Shown: positions 37,540-46,793 of the stretch, in pieces | Position numbering within the stretch: position 1 is the first letter of the stretch | Layout of the letters: each line of letters begins with the position of its first letter | Source of the DNA: Neorhizobium tomejilense | GTDB taxonomy: Bacteria; Pseudomonadota; Alphaproteobacteria; Rhizobiales; Rhizobiaceae | Length of the DNA: 64,000 bases | Direction of reading: 5' to 3' | NCBI GenBank assembly: GCA_002968845.1 | Contig: PVBG01000002.1 | Coordinates: 62,001 to 126,000, forward strand | Made by a program: the position numbers and the translations under genes | Notes under the pieces: generated by a model | Database searches by the model: none | What the model saw: the letters and a program-made list of their open reading frames with translations, nothing else | What the model was told of the DNA's origin: nothing

Positions 37540-38133
37540 ATGACGTTCGGCCTCTACATCACTCATCCACAGGTCCGGATCGATCCCGACATTCCAGTGC
37601 CCCGTTGGGGGCTTTCGGATTTCGGCGCCGCTCGCGCCCGCGAGGCCGCCAAGTCCGATTGGGCAAGGAAACTGGGCCGGATCGTCTCCAGCGACGAGGT
37701 GAAGGCGATCGAGACTGCGGAAATCCTTGGCCTCGCCTCGGGCATTTCGGTCGAGATCGCGGAAGATACCCACGAGAACGACCGGTCGGCGACGGGCTTT
37801 CTGCCGCCGCCGCAGTTCGAGGATGCGGCCAACTGGTTCTTCGCCCACCCGGAAGAGAGCTTCAAAGGCTGGGAGCGCGCCGTGGACGCCCAGAGACGCA
37901 TCGTTTCGGCGGTCACCAGGATTTTCGCCGATCACGATCCACACGTGCCGATCGCCTTCGTCGGCCACGGCGGCGTTGGAACGCTGTTGAAATGCCATCT
38001 CACCGGCTCGCCGATCGCCCGCGACCGGGACCAGCCGGGGGGCGGCGGAAATCTCTTCTGCTTCACCCTTGCGGATCGGACTGTCTCATGCGACTGGACG
38101 CCCATCGAAAAATGGGAAGGGTTCCAGGCATGA
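37540..38133 (+). CDS. Histidine-phosphatase-like protein with altered RHG motif
   Basis: A 197-residue protein of the phosphoglycerate-mutase-like fold. The second catalytic block is intact ([12 protein letters not shown]). The first normally reads RHG but here is YITHPQV, so the His is kept while the Arg and Gly are lost. It starts 2 bp after pmtA and overlaps pyrF by four bases (ATGA), so the three genes are probably one transcript. Activity is uncertain. Confidence 0.78.
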   Translation: MTFGLYITHPQVRIDPDIPVPRWGLSDFGAARAREAAKSDWARKLGRIVSSDEVKAIETAEILGLASGISVEIAEDTHENDRSATGFLPPPQFEDAANWFFAHPEESFKGWERAVDAQRRIVSAVTRIFADHDPHVPIAFVGHGGVGTLLKCHLTGSPIARDRDQPGGGGNLFCFTLADRTVSCDWTPIEKWEGFQA

Positions 38134-38822
38134 ACGCTCGTGATCGCCTCATCGTAGGCCTCGATATTCCGACCATCGGCGAAGCCGAGAAGATGGTCGC
38201 CACGCTCGGTGACACCGTTTCCTTCTATAAGATCGGCTATCAGCTCGTATTCGCCGGCGGTCTCGAACTTGCGCGCGATCTCGCAAAGGATGGCAAAAAA
38301 GTCTTCCTCGACATGAAGCTGCTCGACATCGACAACACGGTCGCGAAGGGCGTCGAGAACATCGTCAAGATGGGCATGACCATGCTCACCCTGCACGCCT
38401 ATCCGAAGGCGATGCGCGCCGCGGTCGAGGCAGCAAAAGGTTCCGACCTCTGCCTGCTTGCGGTTACCGTCCTGACGTCGATGGACGAGACGGACCTCGT
38501 CGATGCCGGTTACGAATACGATCCTCATACGCTAGTTCTGCGACGCTCCGAACAGGCGCTGGCCGCCGACATGGGCGGCATCGTCTGCTCGGCAGAGGAA
38601 TCGGCTGCGGTGCGCAAGATCGTCGGCCCCGACATGGCGATCGTCACGCCCGGCATCCGCCCTGCGGGTTCGGAAGCGGGCGACCAGAAGCGGGTCATGA
38701 CGCCTTCGGACGCGTTGCGGGCCGGCTCGAGCCATCTCGTCGTCGCCCGCCCGATCGTCAAGGCGCCGGATCCGAAGGCTGCGGCACAGGCAATTCTCGC
38801 CGAGATGCAGGGCGTGCTCTGA
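38130..38822 (+). CDS. pyrF: Orotidine 5'-phosphate decarboxylase
   Basis: Final step of UMP synthesis. The 230-residue TIM-barrel enzyme contains the catalytic D-x-K-x-x-D segment [13 protein letters not shown] and the C-terminal phosphate gripper VTPGIRP with LVVARPI. The start overlaps the upstream stop (ATGA). Confidence 0.96.
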   Translation: MNARDRLIVGLDIPTIGEAEKMVATLGDTVSFYKIGYQLVFAGGLELARDLAKDGKKVFLDMKLLDIDNTVAKGVENIVKMGMTMLTLHAYPKAMRAAVEAAKGSDLCLLAVTVLTSMDETDLVDAGYEYDPHTLVLRRSEQALAADMGGIVCSAEESAAVRKIVGPDMAIVTPGIRPAGSEAGDQKRVMTPSDALRAGSSHLVVARPIVKAPDPKAAAQAILAEMQGVL

Positions 38823-38971
38823 CCACCATTCGTTGCCGGAGACGATTTCTCCCTGCCGTGATCCTGGATGAGTTCCGGCAGACCGCAGGATAGGGCGCAA
38901 GCCCGTGATATTGACTCGCCCCGGAATTTGCCTGAAGTCATCGCAACCGAAAACACGTTGGAGGAAATACC

Positions 38972-39259
38972 ATGGCCAAGGGATACTGGGTCGCTCGCGT
39001 CGATGTCCGCGATCCGGAACGCTACAAGGATTACATCGCGGCCGCCACGCCCGCCTTCGAGAAATACGGCGCCAATTTCCTCGCCCGCGGTGGTGCGATG
39101 GCAGCGATGGAGGGCAAGTCCCGCGCCCGCAACGTCATCATCGAATTCCCGTCGATGCAGGCCGCCATCGACTGCTACAATTCTCCCGAATATGCGATCG
39201 CCATCAAGATCCGCCAGGAAGTGGCGGATGGCGAAATCGTCGTCCTCGACGGCCTTTAA
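38972..39259 (+). CDS. DUF1330 domain protein
   Basis: A 95-residue protein with the ferredoxin-like dimeric alpha-beta barrel of DUF1330: YWVARVDVRDPERYKDY, RGGAMAAMEG and FPSMQAAIDCYNSPEY. A GGAGGAAAT site precedes the ATG. Function unknown. It is flanked by pyrF and an NDUFA9-like gene on the same strand; a hairpin follows it. Confidence 0.88.
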   Translation: MAKGYWVARVDVRDPERYKDYIAAATPAFEKYGANFLARGGAMAAMEGKSRARNVIIEFPSMQAAIDCYNSPEYAIAIKIRQEVADGEIVVLDGL

Positions 39260-39280
39260 GAACCGGTTGTCGCGGGCGGT

Positions 39281-39311
39281 GCGGCAGTGGAGACACTTCC
39301 ACCCGTGCCGC
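39281..39311. other. Stem-loop between DUF1330 and NDUFA9-like genes
   Basis: GCGGCA-GTGGA pairs with TCCAC-TGCCGC, interrupted by a three-base bulge. Outer CGCGG/CCGCG and AACCG/CGGTT sequences could extend or compete with the stem. No T-run is present. Confidence 0.4.
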
Positions 39312-39361
39312 GATTCGGTTAAACAGCACTCATCTCGTCCCACAGGCTCCCGGAGCACGCC

Positions 39362-40342
39362 ATGACCATCAACAACCTTCCGCCGCTCGTCACCGTTTTC
39401 GGAGGGTCGGGCTTCGTCGGCAGGCATGTGGTGCGTACGCTGGCCAAGCGCGGTTATCGCGTCCGGGTTGCCGTCCGCCGCCCGGATCTCGCAGGCTTCC
39501 TGCTGCCGGCCGGCTATGTCGGCCAGATCTCGCTGGTCCAGGCGAACCTTCGCTACCGCCAGTCGGTCCTTAAGGCGGTCGAAGGCGCTTCGCATGTGGT
39601 CAACTGCGTCGGCATCATGTTCGAGAGCGGCCGCAACACGTTCGATGCGGTCCAGGATTTTGGTGCTCGCGCGGTTGTCGATGCGGCACGTGGGGCCGGC
39701 GCCCAGCTTACCCATATTTCCGCGATCGGCGCCGATACCAATTCGGAATCGTCCTATGCCCGCAGCAAGGGCCGTGCCGAGGCGACGATCCTTTCGACGC
39801 TGCCGGATGCCGTGATCCTGCGCCCGTCGATCATGTTCGGGCCGGAAGACAGCTTCTTCAACAAGTTCGCCTCCATGGCCCGCACCTTCCCCGCCCTGCC
39901 TCTGATCGGCGGCGGCAAGACGAAGTTCCAGCCGGTCTATGTGGAGGACGTCGCCGAAACCGTCGCACGCTCCGTCGACGGCACGATCGCTACGGGGAAA
40001 ATCTATGAGCTGGGCGGCGGCGAGGTCATGACCTTCCGCCAGTGTCTCGAGACGATGTTGCGCGTCACCAATCGCAGCAATGCGCTCGTCTCGCTGCCCT
40101 TCGGCATCGCATCGCTGATCGGCAGCATCGCGTCTCTGATCCCCTTCGTCCAGCCGCCGATCACCAGCGACCAGGTGAAGCTGCTGAAGATCGACAACGT
40201 GGTTTCCGATGCCGCCGTCACGGAAGGCCGCACGCTGCAGGGGATAGGCATCCGCCCGACGCTCGCCTCTTCGATCCTGCCATCCTACCTTGTGCAGTAC
40301 CGCCCGCAGGGGCAGTACACCGGTTCCGGCCGCGCCGCCTGA
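39362..40342 (+). CDS. Complex I NDUFA9-like NAD(P)-binding protein
   Basis: A 326-residue extended/atypical short-chain dehydrogenase. The Rossmann motif is VFGGSGFVGRHVVR near the N terminus, and HISAIGAD with YARSKGRAE replaces the classic Tyr-x3-Lys site. Homologues are the NDUFA9 subunit of mitochondrial complex I, in which the bound NADP(H) is structural. In alphaproteobacteria the gene stands apart from nuo. It may assist complex I. Confidence 0.85.
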   Translation: MTINNLPPLVTVFGGSGFVGRHVVRTLAKRGYRVRVAVRRPDLAGFLLPAGYVGQISLVQANLRYRQSVLKAVEGASHVVNCVGIMFESGRNTFDAVQDFGARAVVDAARGAGAQLTHISAIGADTNSESSYARSKGRAEATILSTLPDAVILRPSIMFGPEDSFFNKFASMARTFPALPLIGGGKTKFQPVYVEDVAETVARSVDGTIATGKIYELGGGEVMTFRQCLETMLRVTNRSNALVSLPFGIASLIGSIASLIPFVQPPITSDQVKLLKIDNVVSDAAVTEGRTLQGIGIRPTLASSILPSYLVQYRPQGQYTGSGRAA

Positions 40343-40376
40343 CATTCGTTAACCATATCACGCAATTGATTTCGCT

Positions 40377-40413
40377 CCGGCATGCCGGCAGTGCCCGCTG
40401 AAAATTCGGGCAC
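40377..40413. other. Palindrome and hairpin in the 40343-40602 spacer
   Basis: CCGGCATGCCGG (40377-40388) is a perfect palindrome, followed by GTGCCCG / CGGGCAC (40391-40397 with 40407-40413), a seven-base-pair stem. They lie 35 bp after the NDUFA9-like gene and could end its transcript, although no T-run follows. Confidence 0.35.
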
Positions 40414-40602
40414 CCCGTTGTTGTCGCTCATGTTTCGGGCAAGGATTGTGGCACAAAAGTCGCAGTGGCCGATGCAGTCGCGTTAACGGCCGGTTCAGCA
40501 AAATCCTTTATTGAATTCTTCTAATCCAACCCATAGATCCTCCCTCACCAAACAAGCGGCGCAACCGTGACGATAAAATCTTCCATCGAAAGGCATTCCT
40601 CC

Positions 40603-40755
40603 ATGGGCAAGCCCATCGCCCTCTTTTTTGCATGCGCAGCGCTGATCATCCTCGCGGGCTCCTTCATGGCCCCGACGACGGGCGCAGCCGGCAAGAGCGA
40701 ATGCACGCCCGCATACGGCGTCGACCCGTGCAGCACGGCATCCATCCATCACTGA
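40603..40755 (+). CDS. Small secreted or membrane-anchored protein
   Basis: A 50-residue protein (MGKPIALFFACAALIILAGS start) with a hydrophobic signal-like segment at about 4-20 and a short mature part with two cysteines (CTPAYGVDPC), which may form a disulfide. An in-frame GTG at 40567 could extend it by 12 residues. The ribosome site is weak. A good terminator 15 bp downstream on the same strand supports it as a real gene. Function unknown. Confidence 0.6.
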   Translation: MGKPIALFFACAALIILAGSFMAPTTGAAGKSECTPAYGVDPCSTASIHH

Positions 40756-40770
40756 CATGATCGGGAAGTC

Positions 40771-40797
40771 GGCGGCCTTTTGAGCCGCCTTCTTTTT
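40771..40797 (+). terminator. Terminator after the small secreted protein gene
   Basis: GGCGGC and GCCGCC pair around a seven-base loop, followed by TTCTTTTT. The T-run overlaps the stop codon of the convergent uppP gene. Confidence 0.8.
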
Positions 40798-41602
40798 ACG
40801 CTCCCAGCAGCAGGGCGATCAGGCCCGCGGCGCCGATGACGATTCGCCAGTAGGCGAACGGCGCATAGCCCCTGCTCGACACGAAATCGAGCAGCGATCG
40901 CACCACCACGATGGCGGTGACGAAGGCGGCGACGAAACCGACAGCGATCAGGGCGCCGTCGTCCAAACTCAACGCATTGCGGTTTTTATAAAGATCGAGC
41001 ACGAAGGCGCCGAGCATGGTCGGCATGGCGAGGAAGAACGAAAATTCCGCCGCCGAGCGCTTGTCCGCGCCGAGCAGCAGCGCACCGACGATCGTCGCGC
41101 CGGAACGCGAAGTCCCGGGGATCATCGCGACGCATTGGAACAGCCCGATCTTGAAGGCGAGCGACGGCGGATAGTCCATCACGTCGTGGTATTTCGGCTG
41201 GAACTTGATCCTGTCGACCACAAGCAGCACGAAGCCGCCGAGGATCAGCATGACACAGATCAGCATGGGTGTTTCGAACAGCACGGCCTTGATGAAGCTG
41301 TGGGCCAAAGCGCCGATCACCGCCGCGGGCAGGAATGCGATCAGCACCGTTGCCACGAACCTGCGCGCCTTGGGACTGGTCGGCAGATCGGCCGCGATCT
41401 GCAGCAGCTTGCGGGCATAAACGAGCAGGATGGCGAGGATCGCACCGAGCTGAATCAGGACCGCGAAAGTGTTGCCGGGGGATTGGAAACCGAGGAAATG
41501 ACCAGCCAAAAGAACGTGGGCGGTCGAGGAAACGGGAAGAAATTCAGTGAGCCCCTCGATCAAACCGAGGATGAGCGCACTGATGATGGACTGATCCGCC
41601 AT
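40796..41602 (-). CDS. uppP: Undecaprenyl-diphosphate phosphatase
   Basis: Recycles the lipid carrier for peptidoglycan and other envelope polymers. The 268-residue inner-membrane protein with about eight hydrophobic segments has the two active-site regions: [14 protein letters not shown] near the N terminus and GTSRSGATI in the middle. It is convergent with the small secreted gene and divergent from the fzlA-like gene. UppP/BacA also gives bacitracin tolerance in many bacteria. Confidence 0.95.
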   Translation of the reverse strand: MADQSIISALILGLIEGLTEFLPVSSTAHVLLAGHFLGFQSPGNTFAVLIQLGAILAILLVYARKLLQIAADLPTSPKARRFVATVLIAFLPAAVIGALAHSFIKAVLFETPMLICVMLILGGFVLLVVDRIKFQPKYHDVMDYPPSLAFKIGLFQCVAMIPGTSRSGATIVGALLLGADKRSAAEFSFFLAMPTMLGAFVLDLYKNRNALSLDDGALIAVGFVAAFVTAIVVVRSLLDFVSSRGYAPFAYWRIVIGAAGLIALLLGA

Positions 41603-41758
41603 TCTTAATCCTTTATTGAGCAGATAAGGGCAGTTTTAAGCAGTTTATGAGCCGTTGCTTGTCTTGGGACTACCAAATCCATATAGCTGCCATATGTCAG
41701 GCGGGCGCGCGAGGCGCCCCTGCCCCTCCTATACGAAGTTCGTGAAGTTCAAGTATCC

Positions 41759-42451
41759 ATGCCCACGCTCTATCATCATTCCATGTCTTCGGCCTCCCGG
41801 TTCGTCCGGCTGATTCTCGCCGAGTACGGCTTTCAGGCGGATCTGGTGGAGGAGCAACCGTGGGAAAAGCGGCGGGAATTCCTGACGCTCAATCCTGCGG
41901 GCACGCTCCCGGTTTATGTCGACGACAGCATGAGAGTGCTTTGTGGCCCTTCCGTGCTCCTGGAATTCCTCGACGAAACCCATGGCGTGCTGAAGCGCGA
42001 CCGCCGGCTGCTTGCCGAAGACCCGTGGCAGCGCGCCGAAATCCGGCGCCTGACGGAATGGTTCCTGCAGAAGATGGAGCAGGATGTCACCCGGCCGCTG
42101 ACCCGGGAGCGGGTCTACAAGCTGCAGATGACAACCGCCCAGGGTGGTGGCGCGCCGGACTCGAAGGTGCTGCGCACATCCCGCGCCAACATCCGCCAGC
42201 ATATGAAATATCTCTCCTGGCTTGCCGGCTCCCGGCCTTGGCTTGCCGGCGACCGCCTGAGCTATGCCGATCTCGCCGCCGCCGCTTCGATTTCGATCCT
42301 CGATTATCTTGGCGAGATCGACTGGTCGGAGACGCCGGTCGCCAAGGACTGGTATCAGCGGCTGAAATCGCGACCCTCCTTCCGGCCGATGCTTGCCGAA
42401 CGCATCCGCGGCCTCACCCCGGTATCTCATTATGCGGACCTTGATTTCTGA
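41759..42451 (+). CDS. fzlA: FzlA-like GST-fold cell-division protein
   Basis: A 230-residue GST-fold protein. The N-terminal half has [20 protein letters not shown] and [13 protein letters not shown], and the C terminus is [16 protein letters not shown]. In alphaproteobacteria FzlA is a GST homologue that binds FtsZ, curves its filaments and controls constriction. The distinctive C-terminal tail and the position just upstream of queG suit FzlA better than a detoxifying GST. It overlaps queG by 20 bases. The assignment rests on recalled family features. Confidence 0.65.
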   Translation: MPTLYHHSMSSASRFVRLILAEYGFQADLVEEQPWEKRREFLTLNPAGTLPVYVDDSMRVLCGPSVLLEFLDETHGVLKRDRRLLAEDPWQRAEIRRLTEWFLQKMEQDVTRPLTRERVYKLQMTTAQGGGAPDSKVLRTSRANIRQHMKYLSWLAGSRPWLAGDRLSYADLAAAASISILDYLGEIDWSETPVAKDWYQRLKSRPSFRPMLAERIRGLTPVSHYADLDF

Positions 42452-43607
42452 CGCGACCTCGCGGGAGGAAGAAAAGACGCTCCGGCGGCGGGAGAAGCTG
42501 ACCGCCTTCATCCGCGAGGAAGCGGCGGCGCAGGGCTTCGATCTTTGCCGGATTACAGGCCCGGACGGCATCCCGCGGGCGCCGGAGCGGCTGGAGATTT
42601 TCCTGGCCGACGGGCATCACGGCAGCATGGACTGGATGGCAGAGACGAGGCTGCGCCGGGCCGACCCGAAGGTGCTATGGGATCAGGTGCGTTCGATCGC
42701 AATGTTCGGGCTGAACTACGGGCCGGATGAAGACCCGCGCGGCATTCTCGAAAAGCCCGACAAGGCGGCGATCTCGGTCTATGCGCGCAATCGCGATTAC
42801 CACGATGTCATCAAGGGCCGGCTGAAGGAGATCGCGACGCGCTTTGCGGCGCGGGCCGGCGAGGACGTGAAGGTCTTCGTCGATACCGCACCGGTGATGG
42901 AAAAGCCGCTGGCGGAGGCGGCCGGCCTCGGCTGGCAGGGCAAACATACCAATCTCGTCAGCCGCACCCATGGTTCCTGGCTGTTCCTCGGCAGCCTGTT
43001 CACCACGGCCGACCTTGTTATAGACGCGCCCGAGATCGACCATTGCGGCTCCTGCCGGGCCTGTCTCGACGCCTGTCCGACGGCGGCGTTTCCGGCTCCC
43101 TATCGGCTCGACGCACGCCGCTGTATTTCATACCTCACGATCGAACATAAAGGTCCGATCGATCCGGAATTCCGGCCGCTGATCGGCAACCGCATCTATG
43201 GCTGCGACGACTGTCTTGCCGCCTGTCCCTGGAACAAGTTTGCGGCAAGCGCCTCCGAAATGAAGCTGCAGGCGCGCGAGGACCTGAAGGAGCCGTCGAT
43301 CACGTTTCTGCTGACCTTGGACGATGCGGCCTTCCGGACCTTTTTCAGCGGCTCGCCGGTCAAGCGCATCGGCCGCGACCGGTTCATCCGCAACGTACTG
43401 ATCGCCGCCGGCAATTCCGGCGATGCCAGCCTCATCGGGCAATGTCTCGAACTTGCGGGCGACCCCTCGCCCACGGTGCGCGGCATGGCTATATGGGCCC
43501 TGAAGCGCCTGATGACTGATATGGACTTCGCGCGGTTTGCCGAGGCACGCGGCGCCGAAGAGGATACGGAAGTGCTGGAAGAATGGCGATTGGCGGGAGC
43601 GGCCTGA
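42432..43607 (+). CDS. queG: Epoxyqueuosine reductase QueG
   Basis: Cobalamin- and iron-sulfur-dependent enzyme for the last step of queuosine tRNA modification. The 391-residue protein carries two ferredoxin-type cluster motifs ([12 protein letters not shown] and [10 protein letters not shown]) and a C-terminal HEAT-like repeat ([17 protein letters not shown]). The ATG at 42432 lies inside the end of the fzlA-like gene. It is followed by an SDR-type gene overlapping at TGATG. Confidence 0.94.
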   Translation: MRTLISDATSREEEKTLRRREKLTAFIREEAAAQGFDLCRITGPDGIPRAPERLEIFLADGHHGSMDWMAETRLRRADPKVLWDQVRSIAMFGLNYGPDEDPRGILEKPDKAAISVYARNRDYHDVIKGRLKEIATRFAARAGEDVKVFVDTAPVMEKPLAEAAGLGWQGKHTNLVSRTHGSWLFLGSLFTTADLVIDAPEIDHCGSCRACLDACPTAAFPAPYRLDARRCISYLTIEHKGPIDPEFRPLIGNRIYGCDDCLAACPWNKFAASASEMKLQAREDLKEPSITFLLTLDDAAFRTFFSGSPVKRIGRDRFIRNVLIAAGNSGDASLIGQCLELAGDPSPTVRGMAIWALKRLMTDMDFARFAEARGAEEDTEVLEEWRLAGAA

Positions 43608-44479
43608 TGAATGTGATGATCTTCGGATGCGGCTATTCGGGCCAGGCAATCGCCGAGGCCTTCAAATCCGAGGGCCATCGGGTCTCCGGCACCGTCAGAA
43701 CGGCCCATAAGGCACTGGAGCTCGCGGCCCGTGACATCAAGGCCTTCGTGTTCGACGGCAGCCCGTTCAGCGAAGAGCTGCTGACGGAGCTTCGGCAGAC
43801 GACGCACCTGGTGCAGTCGATCCCGCCCGGCACCGAGGGCGACCCGCTGCTGAAGCTCATCTCCGGACGGCTACGCGCGCTTTGCCCGAAACTCGAATGG
43901 GTGGGCTATCTCTCGACCGTCGGGGTTTATGGCGACCATGGCGGCGGCTGGGTCACCGAGGAGACCCCGGGCAGCCCGATCCACGGCCGGTCGATCGAAC
44001 GGGTCGATACGGAAGATGCCTGGGCCGCCGAAGGGCGGACAGCCGGTCTGCCTGTGGCGAGCCTGCGCCTCGCCGGTATCTATGGGCCCGGCCGCAACGC
44101 CTTCGTCAATCTCGCACGGGGCACGGCACGACGTATCATAAAGAAAGAGCAAGTCTTCAACCGCATCCGCGTCGAAGACATCGGCGGCGCGGCGCTCTTC
44201 CTCGCGAAGGGCAATGTCGGCGGAATATATAATGTCACCGACGACGAGCCCGGCCCGCCCCAGGATGTCATCGTCGAAGCGGCACGGCTGATGGGTGTCG
44301 AGCCACCGCCGGAACTGGACTTCGAGACCGCTGACATGACGCCGATGGCGCGCTCGTTCTACGGCGCCAACAAGCGGGTTTCGAATGCCAAGATCCGCAC
44401 CGCGGGGTACCAGTTGCGGTTCCCCAATTACCGCATGTCGCTCGCCGAAATGTGGTCTTCGGGCCGCTGGCGAGGATAA
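43607..44479 (+). CDS. SDR/NAD-dependent epimerase family protein
   Basis: A 290-residue extended short-chain dehydrogenase-like protein. The Rossmann motif at the N terminus is FGCGYSGQAIA, with the SDR core YLSTVGVYGDHGG and a C-terminal substrate-binding region. The YxxxK pair is not obvious. It starts at the queG stop (TGATG) with GGGAG upstream, so it is translated with queG. Substrate unknown. Confidence 0.85.
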   Translation: MNVMIFGCGYSGQAIAEAFKSEGHRVSGTVRTAHKALELAARDIKAFVFDGSPFSEELLTELRQTTHLVQSIPPGTEGDPLLKLISGRLRALCPKLEWVGYLSTVGVYGDHGGGWVTEETPGSPIHGRSIERVDTEDAWAAEGRTAGLPVASLRLAGIYGPGRNAFVNLARGTARRIIKKEQVFNRIRVEDIGGAALFLAKGNVGGIYNVTDDEPGPPQDVIVEAARLMGVEPPPELDFETADMTPMARSFYGANKRVSNAKIRTAGYQLRFPNYRMSLAEMWSSGRWRG

Positions 44480-44586
44480 AATTCCCATTTTGAAACGGTT
44501 GAAATTTCCATCTTCTGGCGCCTTTCCGGTTATAATTTCTTAATACCTGAGGCTTGATGTCACAAAATTTGCCCAAATGAGGCAAG

Positions 44587-44782
44587 GAATCTCGCAAAAC
44601 AACAAATTTTTTTCTGCGATTTACGTGATCGCAGACTCTCTCCGAGTCTTACCGGAACCATATTCCTCTTTCTGACTGTTTTTAAAGGTTTTCTTCCGGA
44701 GAAGCTTAGCTGGCTTCTTAAAAAGATCGACGGCAATCTAATCACAAATGTTACATACTGTAACTTTCCGTGATCGAGAGTC
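44587..44782. promoter_or_regulatory. Cluster of four GANTC sites upstream of rlpA
   Basis: GAATC at 44587, GACTC at 44634, GAGTC at 44644 and GAGTC at 44778: four CcrM sites in 196 bp, where about 0.7 would be expected. Promoter GANTC sites in alphaproteobacteria often mark GcrA/CcrM-controlled division and envelope genes, which suits RlpA's septal role. Confidence 0.45.
44750..44764. promoter_or_regulatory. 15-bp dyad upstream of rlpA
   Basis: GTTACA-TAC-TGTAAC, a perfect inverted repeat about 100 bp before the rlpA start, between GANTC sites. It is a candidate operator for an unidentified regulator. Confidence 0.4.
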
Positions 44783-44861
44783 CCACTTTTTCGCCACTTT
44801 TCGCCCCGCTTAGCCATTTTGCACGCAACGTGCAGGGACAAAACGAACGGGGACGACCGAC

Positions 44862-45272
44862 TTGACAACAATTCGACGCTCGACTTTCGCCGCGGCCTCC
44901 ATTGCTGCTTTTGCAACTCTCGGCGCCGCGCAAGCCAATGCTGCGCCTGGATGCGGTCACGCATCCTGGTATGCCCTCGGATCCAAGACCGCATCCGGGG
45001 AGCGAATGAACCCCTCTCTGATGACGGCGGCCCACCGGACGCTGCCATTCGGCACCAAGGTTGTCGTGACCAACAAGCGCAACGGCAAAAGCGTTGTCGT
45101 TCGCATCAACGACCGCGGGCCATTCATCCGCGGCCGGGTGATCGACGTTTCCAAGGCCGCCGCCAAGAACATCGGCATGATCAGCTCCGGCACCGCCCAG
45201 GTCTGTTACCAGATCGTCGACGCCGGCAATCAGAAGGTTCCGGGCAAGGGCCTGAAAGCGATCGAAGGCTGA
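44862..45272 (+). CDS. rlpA: Septal ring lytic transglycosylase RlpA family
   Basis: A 136-residue exported protein. The signal peptide covers about residues 1-27 (RRSTFAAASIAAFATLGAAQANA). The double-psi beta-barrel has ASWYALGSKTASGERMNP and the RINDRGPFIRGRVIDVSKAAA block with the catalytic-type Asp. It lacks the lipobox Cys and the SPOR domain of E. coli RlpA, so it is the short periplasmic form. The start is TTG at 44862 with GGGGAC upstream. Confidence 0.85.
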   Translation: MTTIRRSTFAAASIAAFATLGAAQANAAPGCGHASWYALGSKTASGERMNPSLMTAAHRTLPFGTKVVVTNKRNGKSVVVRINDRGPFIRGRVIDVSKAAAKNIGMISSGTAQVCYQIVDAGNQKVPGKGLKAIEG

Positions 45273-45369
45273 GGCTGGCCGGAGAGACGGTTTAGGCCGG
45301 CCTATTGCCCTATCGCGCGATCACGGTTACGACCCGTGCCACACGGGTACAACCGACACGGAGAGCGAC

Positions 45370-46659
45370 ATGCGACTGGGCGGACGAATTGCCGGAGCCA
45401 TTGAGGTGCTGGCCGATATCGAGACGCGCAGGCGCCCTGTCGCCGATGCCCTCAAGGACTGGGGCCTCGCCCATCGTTTCGCCGGTTCCGGCGATCGTGC
45501 CGCAATAGGCAACATCGTCTACGACGCATTGCGCATGCGTCTGTCGCATGCCTGGCTCATGGACGACGAAAGCCCGGCAGCCCTCGCCTACGCGGTCCTC
45601 ATCCGGCAATGGGGCTTCACACCCGAGGCACTCCAGGCCGAGTTTACCGACGACCGTTTCGCGCCGCCGGCCCTGACCGAGGCGAACCTCTCGTCGCTCG
45701 CCTCCCGCAATCTCGAGGATGCACCCCCGCATGTGCAGGGCGACATACCCGACTGGATCCAGCCATCCTTCGAAGCCAATTTCGGCGAGGACTGGCTCGT
45801 TGAGGCCAAGGCATTGGCCGACCGCCCGACCCTCGATCTGCGCGCCAACACGCTGAAGGCGTCTCGCGACAAGGTCGTCAAGGCATTGGAACGCTCGAAC
45901 GCAAAGGCTTCGCGCATCGCCCGCAACGGCATCCGGATTGCCGCCGGCGAAGGAGCGTCGCGTCTGCCCAACGTCACCGCCGAGCTTTCGTTCCAGAAAG
46001 GCTGGTTCGAAGTTCAGGACGAAGGCTCACAGATCGTCTCCGAGCTCGTGCAGCCCGGCGAGCACGATCAGGTTCTCGATTACTGCGCCGGCGGCGGCGG
46101 CAAGACGCTCGCCATGGCGGCCGCCATGCACAACAAGGGCCAGATCCACGCCTATGACGCCGACCGCAAGCGGCTGGCGCCGATCATCGAGCGGCTGCGG
46201 CGCGCGGGCACCCGCAATGTGCAGGTGCATGACGACGCGCGCCAGCTCAACGCCCTGAAAGGCAAGCTCGACGCGGTTCTGGTCGATGCGCCCTGCACCG
46301 GCACCGGCACCTGGCGCCGCCGCCCGGACACCAAATGGCGGCTCACGCCCAAAAACCTCGACGAGCGCATTGCCCAGCAGCAGGAAGCGCTTTCCGAAGC
46401 CGCCGTCTTCGTAAAGCCGGGCGGTGCACTTCTCTATGTCACCTGCTCCATCCTGCCGGAGGAGAACGATGCCCAAGTCTCGCGCTTCTGCGCCGAAAAC
46501 CCGGAGTTTTCCATCGCGCCCGCAGCGGAGCATTGGGACGGCACTTTCGGAAAGGACGCACCGCGGCCTCGCTCGAAAGATGCACTGACCGTAACCTTGA
46601 CGCCTGCAAGTACCGATACGGACGGATTCTTTTTCTGCCGCATGCAACGCAAAGTTTGA
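45370..46659 (+). CDS. RsmB/NOP family rRNA/tRNA cytosine-C5 methyltransferase
   Basis: A 429-residue enzyme with an N-terminal NusB-like helical domain (about 1-140) and a C-terminal methyltransferase. The SAM loop is DYCAGGGGKTLAMA, one catalytic cysteine is in the DAPCTGTG block and the second in YVTCSILPEEN. RsmB methylates C967 of 16S rRNA; this member could be RsmB or a paralogue. It starts about 100 bp after rlpA. Confidence 0.88.
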   Translation: MRLGGRIAGAIEVLADIETRRRPVADALKDWGLAHRFAGSGDRAAIGNIVYDALRMRLSHAWLMDDESPAALAYAVLIRQWGFTPEALQAEFTDDRFAPPALTEANLSSLASRNLEDAPPHVQGDIPDWIQPSFEANFGEDWLVEAKALADRPTLDLRANTLKASRDKVVKALERSNAKASRIARNGIRIAAGEGASRLPNVTAELSFQKGWFEVQDEGSQIVSELVQPGEHDQVLDYCAGGGGKTLAMAAAMHNKGQIHAYDADRKRLAPIIERLRRAGTRNVQVHDDARQLNALKGKLDAVLVDAPCTGTGTWRRRPDTKWRLTPKNLDERIAQQQEALSEAAVFVKPGGALLYVTCSILPEENDAQVSRFCAENPEFSIAPAAEHWDGTFGKDAPRPRSKDALTVTLTPASTDTDGFFFCRMQRKV

Positions 46660-46693
46660 ACGCGTCGCGGTTGAAGTCAAAGCCGGACTCTAC

Positions 46694-46710
46694 TTTCAAA
46701 TTATTCTAAA
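46694..46710 (+). promoter_or_regulatory. ICE-like (Irr) box upstream of the imelysin operon
   Basis: TTTCAAATTATTCTAAA matches the dyad TTTAGAA-N3-TTCTAAA recalled for the rhizobial iron regulator Irr at 12 of 14 defined positions, with one half-site intact. It lies 83 bp before the operon's first ATG, and 9 bp upstream of a TTGACA hexamer (46720-46725). This predicts iron-responsive expression. Confidence 0.5.
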
Positions 46711-46793
46711 CTAGATTGTTTGACACCAGTTTCCAATTGCGCGATGAACCCTTTGACGGCCGGGGAGAGATCCGGGCCGTGAAGGAGAGGGAC

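Larger units (their letters stand above)
44480..44861. other. AT-rich intergenic region upstream of rlpA
   Basis: These 382 bp contain no plausible gene and are visibly AT-richer than their surroundings. Inside are four GANTC sites (44587, 44634, 44644, 44778), a stem CTGCGAT/ATCGCAG (44614-44634) and a 15-bp dyad at 44750-44764. A TATAAT hexamer occurs at 44531 but has no good -35. The region must carry the rlpA promoter. Confidence 0.75.

Noticed and set aside
38525..40345. 606-codon minus-strand frame opposite pyrF/DUF1330/NDUFA9-like
   Set aside because: Antisense shadow of three well-supported genes.
45277..45302. GGCCGG/CCGGCC hairpin after rlpA
   Set aside because: Short GC stem with a long loop and no T-run; too common in GC-rich DNA to call a terminator.
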